Below, piece after piece: positions 1 through 5,647 of a stretch of DNA of 8,015 nt. Made by a program: the position numbers and the translations under genes. The notes beneath the pieces are model-generated. The model ran no database searches. It had not been told where the DNA came from and was given only the letters and a program-made list of their open reading frames with translations. Origin of the DNA: an uncultured Collinsella sp. (lineage in GTDB: Bacteria > Actinomycetota > Coriobacteriia > Coriobacteriales > Coriobacteriaceae); NCBI GenBank assembly GCA_900758885.1, contig CAAETD010000130.1:1-8015 (forward strand), read 5' to 3'. Position 1 is the first letter of the stretch, and every line of letters starts with the position of its first letter.

Positions 1-655
1 GCGCAAAGGACCCCTGGCGAATCAGGCTCGGATCAAGCACAACGTCCACGGCGCCCAAGCCGGCCTCAAAACCGCGACGGCGGTCATAACCGGCCGCGCG
101 GTCCTCTTCGGTAACTCCGATGTAAGCGATCTTGCCATCCACCCGACCCGCAAGCGAACGGCCGAGCTCAAAGGCAGCCTCGTAATCGTCGTGATAGACA
201 CACGCCGCGCCCTCAACATTCTGGCCGATCAGTACGATGGGCACGCGGCACGACTCAATCGCCCGGCGATGCTCGTCGGTGATCATAGTTGCCACCAGCA
301 CGATGCCATCAACCGGGTGGTTTTGGAATAAATCGAGGTATTCGAGCTCGCGATCGGCCTCGTTGTCGGTATTGGCAAGCAGCATCTGGTAGCCACGGCG
401 ACCGAGCACCTGGCCAATGCCGGCGGTAATGCGGCTCACGGATTCCGAGTTGATCTTAGGCACGATGACGCCGATGAGCTTGGTGGAGCCGGTGCGCAGC
501 GCGCGAGCTTGGCTGGACCGCACGTATCCGGTCAGCTCAATCGCTTGCTTAATGCGCTCGGCCTTATCCGACGAGATATATCCACCGTTGAGGTAGCGCG
601 AGACGGCGGCGCTCGAAACACCGGCCAGCTCGGCCACATCTTTCATCTTAACCAC
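1..655 (-). CDS. LacI-family transcriptional repressor (3' end cut by window)
   Basis: Sugar-responsive DNA-binding repressor, of which 218 codons are visible; the C-terminal third of the usual ~330-340 residues lies left of base 1. I translated it by hand. The N-terminus reads MKDVAELAGVSSAAVSRYLN, a textbook LacI helix-turn-helix (residues 4-23), followed by a hinge helix SQARALRTG (48-56) and the start of a periplasmic-binding-like core with LIGVIVP (60-66). Recognition-helix residues S15, A16 and R20 resemble the CcpA type (x-A...R), which fits the operator at 671-684. I chose GTG 655 because AGGGG lies 5 nt upstream; ATG 670 and ATG 646 are in frame but less well placed. The VSRYLNGGY style recalls Gram-positive sucrose-type repressors, but the effector cannot be told from this fragment. 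It is separated from the Pel-like operon by its own promoter. Confidence 0.93.
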   Translation of the reverse strand, partial: MVKMKDVAELAGVSSAAVSRYLNGGYISSDKAERIKQAIELTGYVRSSQARALRTGSTKLIGVIVPKINSESVSRITAGIGQVLGRRGYQMLLANTDNEADRELEYLDLFQNHPVDGIVLVATMITDEHRRAIESCRVPIVLIGQNVEGAACVYHDDYEAAFELGRSLAGRVDGKIAYIGVTEEDRAAGYDRRRGFEAGLGAVDVVLDPSLIRQGSFA

Positions 656-660
656 GAGCA

Positions 661-665
661 CCCCT
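661..665 (-). promoter_or_regulatory. Shine-Dalgarno site for the LacI-family gene
   Basis: On the minus strand AGGGG lies 5 nt before GTG 655. It lies inside the sequence that would be coding if translation began at ATG 670, so it favours GTG 655. The short leader expected from the predicted promoter (about 25 nt) agrees with this. Confidence 0.55.
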
Positions 666-670
666 GTCAT

Positions 671-684
671 TGAAATCGCTTTCA
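671..684 (-). promoter_or_regulatory. cre/LacI-type palindromic operator
   Basis: The 14-mer reads TGAAAGCGATTTCA on the minus strand and TGAAATCGCTTTCA on the plus strand. It has 5-bp inverted arms (TGAAA/TTTCA) around a central CG and matches the cre consensus TGWNANCGNTNWCA at every defined position on both strands. A central CpG is where LacI-family hinge helices insert. It lies immediately downstream of a plausible -10 and 15 nt before the LacI-family start codon, so it should cover the transcription start. The most likely reading is autorepression by the gene's own product; control by CcpA or another LacI-family protein is possible. Confidence 0.8.
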
Positions 685-686
685 TC

Positions 687-717
687 ATAATACCCGCGAA
701 CGCGCTCAATGAATCAA
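687..717 (-). promoter_or_regulatory. Putative sigma70-type promoter of the LacI-family gene
   Basis: On the minus strand a -35-like TTGATT (712-717) and a -10-like TATTAT (687-692) are separated by 19 bp, longer than the usual 17. The -10 matches the consensus in 5 of 6 positions. Initiation would fall at about 678-682, within the operator. The wide spacing makes this a moderate call. Confidence 0.45.
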
Positions 718-750
718 CTCGCCCATCCAGGTCGAGCATACGCCAGCGAG

Positions 751-837
751 CGGGCAGCTGCCGAGGCGAGGTGCCGCGAAAGAGGAACGACGCGTACTTT
801 ATGTACGCGAGCGACGGTTTGAACGGCAGATCGCCCG
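751..837. repeat. Nested inverted repeat in the intergenic region
   Basis: Outer arms at 751-763 and 824-837 pair as CGGGC/GCCCG plus CTGCCG/CGGCAG, with a small unpaired bulge between the two blocks. Inside them is a perfect 7-bp hairpin, CGCGTAC (791-797) and GTACGCG (803-809), with a 5-nt TTTAT loop. The left arm also contains the 10-bp palindrome GGCAGCTGCC (753-762). The element lies between the operon's end and the LacI-family promoter and does not look coding. It resembles REP/BIME-like dispersed intergenic palindromes, but copy number cannot be judged from one window. A structured 3' UTR or RNA-processing site is an alternative. Confidence 0.55.
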
Positions 838-864
838 GCAGATGCCCGCGCAGCGTCGAGCGGT

Positions 865-886
865 CCGGCGTTTGTTAAAACGCCGG
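865..886 (-). terminator. Stem-loop after the operon's last gene, possible terminator
   Basis: CCGGCGTTT (865-873) and AAACGCCGG (878-886) form a perfect 9-bp stem with a 4-nt loop, starting 7 nt after the TAA of the DUF4956 gene. Its position fits a transcription terminator or a 3'-end-stabilising hairpin. There is no U-run after the stem on the minus strand (the next bases are ACCGCTCG), so it is not a canonical intrinsic terminator; it may act without a U-tract, with Rho, or as an RNA-stability element. Confidence 0.5.
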
Positions 887-893
887 AACAAAG

Positions 894-1559
894 TTAGCCG
901 TGGTACTCGCCGTTGTACTGGATGAGCGTCAGGTCTTCAACGCCGTCGAGCGCGCGAATGGCGTCGGCATAGGGCATGTCCACACCGTCAGAGAACACCT
1001 CGACGGCCATCTCGACCTTGTCGCCGCGCATGGTCTTGGACTTGACGGTGAACTTGGTGCGCCCAAACGCGCGCACGATATCGTCGCCGGTGGTCTGGCC
1101 CGTGTAGTGGATGACCATCATGTACACGCGCGCCTTGTCCTGGTGGCTCGCAAAGCCGGCGATCATCACCACGATCACCACCGCCGTGAGCCCCACGAGT
1201 GCGTACATGCCGGCACCCGCCGTAATGCCCGTGGTAATGGCCCAAAACAGGTACAGCAGGTCGAGCGGGTCCTTGACCGCCGTACGGTAGCGAACGATGG
1301 ACAGAGCACCGACCATACCGAGCGAGATGACCACGTTCGTCGAGATCGCGAGCGTGACCATGCAGGTGAGCACGCACATGCCCACAAGCGTCACGGCAAA
1401 GCTGCGCGAATACACCACGCCGGTAAAAAAGCGCTTGTACACGTAATAGATCAGGATGCCCATGGCGAGCGCCACGAGCAGCGACAGGCCGATCTTGGCA
1501 GGGTCGACCTGACCAAACGCCTCCAAGACGGAGTTCTTAAAAAAGTCCCTGGTGCTCAT
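894..1559 (-). CDS. DUF4956 family integral membrane protein
   Basis: A 221-residue membrane protein of unknown biochemical role. The family signature is clear: NVVISLGMVGALSIVRYR (75-92), then TAVKDPLDLLYLFWAI (93-108) and the glycine-rich GITAGAG (111-117). Probable membrane segments are at about 23-41, 53-72, 100-113 and 115-137; residues 138-221 form a soluble C-terminal domain with alternating beta-like and helical stretches. The ATG is 3 nt after the TAG of the VTC-domain gene, with GAGGGG at 1571-1576 as ribosome-binding site, so translation is probably coupled. DUF4956 genes are repeatedly found beside VTC-domain and CotH-family genes. I infer that this is the membrane partner of the soluble VTC protein, possibly an anchor or a conduit for its product; no catalytic motif is visible. 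Confidence 0.9.
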   Translation of the reverse strand: MSTRDFFKNSVLEAFGQVDPAKIGLSLLVALAMGILIYYVYKRFFTGVVYSRSFAVTLVGMCVLTCMVTLAISTNVVISLGMVGALSIVRYRTAVKDPLDLLYLFWAITTGITAGAGMYALVGLTAVVIVVMIAGFASHQDKARVYMMVIHYTGQTTGDDIVRAFGRTKFTVKSKTMRGDKVEMAVEVFSDGVDMPYADAIRALDGVEDLTLIQYNGEYHG

Positions 1560-1562
1560 GGT

Positions 1563-2354
1563 CTAAATATCCCCTCGGTTCTCAAAATCCGATTCCCAGT
1601 AGTTAAAGCCGCGCAAGTAGGCGGTCTTTTCGTAACACAGGCAGTACTTGGAGACCGCCGTGAGCTCGGCCGCGCCCGGCGGCACCATATCGCGCACCAG
1701 CTGCGGGCAAAACTCCGTAAATTTGACCTCCATCACCAGCTTGCCGGGCTCCAGAACCGGCAGTGCGGGCAGGGTCGCGTCAAAGATATCGAAGCTTCCC
1801 ACCGCGGCACGCACGTTCATGTCAAACGTAATGCGCACGGTGCCCTCATCCATCACCCACGGCTCGCGCTCGTAGTCCACGATGGTCCGCGGGCGCATCA
1901 TGTTGCAGATGCACTCGATGTAGAACTCGCGACAGAGCGGATAGGGGCTCCTCAGCAAAAAGCCGTAGTCGCCGGCCAGAATCTGCTCAAACTCGCCGCG
2001 CGTGAGCGGCGCGTCCTCCTTGTAGATCCAGCTGCCGTACTTCTTTTTTCGCTCAAGCTTAATCACCTTGTCGCTGCCGTTATAGATGCGCACGCGATAC
2101 TTTTTGCGCATGAGAATGCCGGCGTCTTTTTCCTCGTAGGCCGAGTTGCAGTAGTCGTCAAAATACAGGCTGCGAATAGTGTAACCGCCCGCCCGCGCAT
2201 GCTTGTCCAGCTTAAACACCGACGCCATGCGACAGGCAAGCGCGGCGTGCTCGCCCTCGTTAATGAGATATTTGAGCTCGTGGCGGTAACGCTCCTGCGT
2301 GGTACGCACAGGCGGGGCCGCCAAGTGCTCAAGCAGCGCGCTAGCCCTCCTCAT
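1563..2354 (-). CDS. VTC-domain polyphosphate polymerase
   Basis: Predicted inorganic polyphosphate polymerase of the VTC/triphosphate-tunnel fold, the domain that makes polyP from ATP in the yeast Vtc4 subunit. The 263-residue protein is essentially this domain alone, with no SPX domain and no membrane segment. Basic tunnel-lining motifs are present in order: YRHELKYL (23-30), IRSLYFDD (60-67), KYRVRIYN (85-92), IKLERKKK (98-105), TIVDYEREPW (157-166), VRITFD (173-178), LVMEVKF (206-212) and SKY (235-237). These supply the expected Lys/Arg residues (K28, R61, R87, R89, K99, R174, K236) and the metal-binding Glu (E209). ATG 2354 overlaps the CotH-family gene by 14 nt and has GGAGG 6 nt upstream. 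Activity is inferred from the family; a related tunnel-fold triphosphatase or nucleotidyl activity is less likely. Confidence 0.9.
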   Translation of the reverse strand: MRRASALLEHLAAPPVRTTQERYRHELKYLINEGEHAALACRMASVFKLDKHARAGGYTIRSLYFDDYCNSAYEEKDAGILMRKKYRVRIYNGSDKVIKLERKKKYGSWIYKEDAPLTRGEFEQILAGDYGFLLRSPYPLCREFYIECICNMMRPRTIVDYEREPWVMDEGTVRITFDMNVRAAVGSFDIFDATLPALPVLEPGKLVMEVKFTEFCPQLVRDMVPPGAAELTAVSKYCLCYEKTAYLRGFNYWESDFENRGDI

Positions 2355-4110
2355 ACGTGTCCTCCACGACCTTACCGCCGTCTTGCACGTAAAAACACCT
2401 CATGCCGTAGTGCTTGCCGTCGTCGGTCACATAGTAGTCAAACGCATCTTGCGTATAGCCGTCGGAGTTGTTGGCACGCACGCGCACAAAATACTGTCCG
2501 GCATCGGGCGCATCGCAGGTCACCTCGGGAAGCAGCACGTCCTCGGCCTTAAAGACCACGTCGCTTATGGCATAGTCACGCGCAAGCTCCACGGTGTAGC
2601 GAATGTCGCGCGTCTCAAAGTCGTAGGACGCATCCCAGTTAATGCGCAGCTTACCGTTATCGATCTGCGGCACGCCGATGTAGAACGGCATGGGCTTTTT
2701 AAAACTATCGCGAAAGCTCTTATAGTTCTCCTCGATCTCGGAAGGAATCGCCGCGGCAATCTGCTCGTATTGGTCCTTGGTGACAGGCAGATTATCGATA
2801 TCGGGCGAAGCAAAGACCAGCGATTCAGTAACCTCGCGGTAGTGCTTGACCATCTTGCTCAGGCGTGCCTCGGTCATATACGAGCGCAGGTCCTTGACGG
2901 CACGGTCGAGTTCGCTGCGGAACGACTTGCTGCGCAACGCACGGTTAAACAGCACGTTGCCCCAGTAGTTGCTCACGCCGCGCTCCCAGCTCGCGTAGTC
3001 CGAAAACCCGGTAAGAGAAAGCTCCAGCTTGCGCAGCATGCCGTCGTTATCCCAATCTAAAAAGTACCAGGAATTTGAGTTGAGAGGACTGTACAGATAG
3101 CAGTTACGGTTCTGCGTATCGCAGTTGCCCGTCAAGATCTGAAACGCCAGCCAATAGACCAGATTCTCGGTATCAAAGTAGGTATCGAGCACATCATCGA
3201 TCTTGTGAGATTCATCGTTGAGCGCATCGAGCATCTCGATGAGCTTGGTGTGGTCCGAATCGCCCTTAATCTCGAGCATGCCCTCAAAGTTTGCCTGGTT
3301 GTAGTCGGGATCATCGGCAAGCTTAATAGTGTCCTCGTAGCGATGGAAATCAAAGCTGTTCACCTTGTACAGGTGCCCGCTCTTATCCAGGCCATGTGCC
3401 TTAAGCGCCGTCTTGTTGAGCTGCTCCACCTGCGTAAACAGGCCGTAGTCCTCAAAGGTATCGTTGGACTTTTCGGTCTGGTCGCACACCCACAGATGCA
3501 CAAACTGCGTGCGCAGGCCCATCATCTGGGGAATCCCGCGGATAAGGTCGTAGGCCATCTTGTTGCGAAAACGCATACCCTCGCCCATGTGCTTGTTGAG
3601 CGCAATCGCGCGCTGTTGGCGCCAGGTACCCTTGCCCTTTTTGAGCTCCACCTTGTAATTCTTTTGCGAGTTATTGCTCGATGTCTGACCGCGCACCTGC
3701 ACGGTGGCATTGGGCGCTTCCTCGCCATAGCCAACCTCGCCGGCCACCGGGCCGCCTTCGTCGCCCGGCTGCAGCAGGCCCATAACCTGATAGCGCGTCA
3801 CACCCATGTCGGCATAGTCATACACCGAGTACGTGTTGATCTCGGCCCAGCTGTGGTCGGTGTTCTCGGAGCTGTTGCCGCGTGAGACCGTCAGGTACAT
3901 GGTCACAATGCCCGAGTCATCGTAGACCTCGTAGAGCTCGTCCTTGTCGCGCAGGTGCTTGGCCTCATTCGAGGCCTCAGCCTTTTTAATCTTGTCCTGC
4001 TTTTTGACCTTTTTGGTCGAGGAGTCTTCCTGCACCGAGCAGCCCGAAAGCAACAGCGCACCGGCAGCCGCCTCAAACAGGCGACGGCGAGACATCATCC
4101 TATCGGTCAT
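2341..4110 (-). CDS. CotH-family kinase, predicted Tat lipoprotein
   Basis: Predicted secreted atypical protein kinase of the CotH family (the Bacillus spore-coat CotH proteins phosphorylate coat proteins). The 589-residue protein starts with SRRRLF (7-12), a twin-arginine motif, then a hydrophobic stretch and lipobox LSGC (21-24), so it should be exported folded and lipid-anchored at C24. A Lys-rich linker (33-43) follows. The kinase-like domain spans about 65-400: VRGQTSSNNSQKNYKVEL (139-156, candidate nucleotide-binding Lys), FRNKMAYDLI (181-190), GNCDTQNRNCYLY (328-340) and YFLDWDNDG (349-357, candidate metal-binding Asp residues). A fibronectin-III-like domain occupies about 470-575. ATG 4110 has GGGGAGG 5 nt upstream and overlaps the pelG-like gene by 11 nt. 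The substrate is unknown; the context points to an envelope or matrix target. Confidence 0.9.
   Translation of the reverse strand: MTDRMMSRRRLFEAAAGALLLSGCSVQEDSSTKKVKKQDKIKKAEASNEAKHLRDKDELYEVYDDSGIVTMYLTVSRGNSSENTDHSWAEINTYSVYDYADMGVTRYQVMGLLQPGDEGGPVAGEVGYGEEAPNATVQVRGQTSSNNSQKNYKVELKKGKGTWRQQRAIALNKHMGEGMRFRNKMAYDLIRGIPQMMGLRTQFVHLWVCDQTEKSNDTFEDYGLFTQVEQLNKTALKAHGLDKSGHLYKVNSFDFHRYEDTIKLADDPDYNQANFEGMLEIKGDSDHTKLIEMLDALNDESHKIDDVLDTYFDTENLVYWLAFQILTGNCDTQNRNCYLYSPLNSNSWYFLDWDNDGMLRKLELSLTGFSDYASWERGVSNYWGNVLFNRALRSKSFRSELDRAVKDLRSYMTEARLSKMVKHYREVTESLVFASPDIDNLPVTKDQYEQIAAAIPSEIEENYKSFRDSFKKPMPFYIGVPQIDNGKLRINWDASYDFETRDIRYTVELARDYAISDVVFKAEDVLLPEVTCDAPDAGQYFVRVRANNSDGYTQDAFDYYVTDDGKHYGMRCFYVQDGGKVVEDTYEEG
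2361..2365 (-). promoter_or_regulatory. Shine-Dalgarno site inside the CotH-family gene for the VTC-domain gene
   Basis: GGAGG on the minus strand lies 6 nt before ATG 2354, within the last codons of the upstream gene. It supports the 14-nt overlapping start. A second strong purine run (GAGGAGGG) covers codons 1-4 of the VTC-domain gene itself, so a slightly later non-ATG start cannot be wholly excluded. Confidence 0.55.
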
Positions 4111-5644
4111 CAGAACCTCCCCAATGCTTGCGATACACGCGAACTACTGCGCGCTCAAACGCGCCGTGCGGCACGCCCATATGTCGGCCTTCCTCATAGC
4201 GCTGTTCGGCACGGTCGAGCAAGCGGCCCAGCTGTGTAAAGCGACCCGTCTTGTCGGTCGCCACAATGGGCTGCTGGCTCAGGATACGATACGGCAAGTT
4301 GGCGGTATAGGTATCGAGCCGCAGCAGCGCCACGATAAAAAACACCGCCGCACCCAACAAAAAGCCAAAGCCGTAAAACTGCTGCGGCAATAGCAACGAA
4401 ACGGCAGTCGCCAGCCCGGCCACACCGGCAAACAGGCCCGAAGCCAGCACGGCCCCCTTATAGTCGGTAAAGTACAGCAAGATGAGCATCACCGTATTGC
4501 CCACGGCATACAGGCCATAGCCCACGCACAGCGTGCGAAAATACCCGTGCATAAGGTTGTTAAAGCCCAACGGTAGGGCCGACAGCACCGTGGTCTCGAG
4601 CGAAATGACCGCCGCGGTCACAAACAGCTGCTTGAGCGCACAAAAGCGCAGTTCGCTGTTGAGCGTGGAGAGCATCTCCTCCTCTGCCACCACAATATCG
4701 CCTACCACGCCGCCGTCATTGAACAGGCTGTAGTAGTCGCGGTAGCGCGGATAGAAGTTGACCTCGACCGAGACCACAAAGTTGACGGTCGTGACCAGGA
4801 TCGTCAAAAACGCAATGAGCGCCGGCACATCGTAGTAGGGCGCACCATAAAACAAGCCCTTGACCTGCACGCCAATGGGACCGGCCCAAATAATCACCAG
4901 GTGCGCAAAGAGTCCCAGATTGGTTAACAGACCCGTGAGCGCCAGCGGCATAAACTGATCGAGCCACCGCAAAAAGGGCCAGGGGCTGCGGTCGCTCTGA
5001 GGAAAATACCGGTACAGCAGCACCACGTCCCAGGCGAGCATGACGCCGTAGCCCAGAGCAATTGACGCCAACAGGCCCTCGACCGGCGGCAGTCCCAGCG
5101 CCAGCGCGGCCAGGGCGCACAGGCACGCCACGCCAATGGCAGCCGCAAAGCTGCACAGAATGCCGCGGTAGTCCTTGATGGCCGTGAGGTAACTCATGCC
5201 GTTCCAGTTGACGATCATAATGTTGAACAGCCACAGGCACAGCAGCCCCTGCAGCAGCGTGGCGCCCGAGAACAGCAAAAAGACGCCGTAGAGCACCGTG
5301 CCCGCAACGAGCATGATGGCGTTGGAGCCCCAAAACGAAGGCAGTATCTCATCCTCGCGCTCGGCAAACAACATATCAGCCAAAAAGCGCGTGACCGGCA
5401 TGGAGAAAAAGCTCGTGAGCGTGAGCGACGCCAGCAGCGTATAGGTCACCATGCACACCAGCAAGTCCTGGTTAGCGCGCCCCACGCCCCACAGACCGCA
5501 CAGCACCAAGGTACCCACCTGGAGCAGCACACCCAGCAGCATGGGGCCCGTGCACACAATGCCGGCGTAGCCGTAAGCGCGCACCGTGGCAAACAGGCCC
5601 TTGCGCCTAAACAGGCGCTTGAGCTCAAAACCAATTCCGGCCAC
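4100..5644 (-). CDS. pelG: PelG-family exopolysaccharide transporter
   Basis: Inner-membrane transporter of the MATE/Wzx-like flippase superfamily that works with PelF in making and exporting Pel polysaccharide. The start MAGIGFELKRLF (1-12) is the PelG hallmark, and about 12 hydrophobic segments follow between residues 25 and 442 (for example 25-53, 103-126, 129-152, 230-256, 272-294, 424-442). The motif RILSQQPI (453-460) is where I would expect PelG proteins to end; here about 54 hydrophilic residues follow (461-514), making the protein longer than the roughly 456-residue Pseudomonas PelG. The start is GTG 5644, 3 nt after the PelF stop, with GGGGGAG 6 nt upstream. It overlaps the CotH-family gene by 11 nt. 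The family call is firm; the exported polymer is inferred. Confidence 0.93.
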   Translation of the reverse strand: MAGIGFELKRLFRRKGLFATVRAYGYAGIVCTGPMLLGVLLQVGTLVLCGLWGVGRANQDLLVCMVTYTLLASLTLTSFFSMPVTRFLADMLFAEREDEILPSFWGSNAIMLVAGTVLYGVFLLFSGATLLQGLLCLWLFNIMIVNWNGMSYLTAIKDYRGILCSFAAAIGVACLCALAALALGLPPVEGLLASIALGYGVMLAWDVVLLYRYFPQSDRSPWPFLRWLDQFMPLALTGLLTNLGLFAHLVIIWAGPIGVQVKGLFYGAPYYDVPALIAFLTILVTTVNFVVSVEVNFYPRYRDYYSLFNDGGVVGDIVVAEEEMLSTLNSELRFCALKQLFVTAAVISLETTVLSALPLGFNNLMHGYFRTLCVGYGLYAVGNTVMLILLYFTDYKGAVLASGLFAGVAGLATAVSLLLPQQFYGFGFLLGAAVFFIVALLRLDTYTANLPYRILSQQPIVATDKTGRFTQLGRLLDRAEQRYEEGRHMGVPHGAFERAVVRVYRKHWGGSDDR

Positions 5645-5647
5645 CGG

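Noticed and set aside
22..219. Minus-strand 65-codon open frame near the left edge
   Set aside because: It overlaps the LacI-family core domain in another frame; the LacI-family frame is open throughout and matches a known fold.
801..878. Possible 25-residue peptide on the plus strand (ATG 801 to TAA 878) with AGAGGAA upstream
   Set aside because: The spacing to the purine run is too long, the frame runs through the inverted-repeat arms, and the Arg/Gly/Ser-rich composition looks like chance reading of a palindromic element.
656..880. N-terminal extension of the LacI-family frame, which stays open upstream of GTG 655 to near 880
   Set aside because: LacI-family proteins begin within a few residues of the helix-turn-helix; the extension would run through the operator, promoter and inverted repeats.
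900..2552. A 550-codon open frame on the plus strand opposite the DUF4956, VTC-domain and CotH-family genes
   Set aside because: Its product is extremely rich in His, Arg, Ala and Val with no recognisable domain, and it lies antisense to three well-supported genes. It is a typical high-GC shadow frame.
2299..3885. Long plus-strand open frames (2299-3060 and 3205-3885) opposite the CotH-family gene
   Set aside because: They are low-complexity, His/Leu/Val-rich translations with no motif and no ribosome-binding site that I can see, antisense to a gene with clear family motifs.
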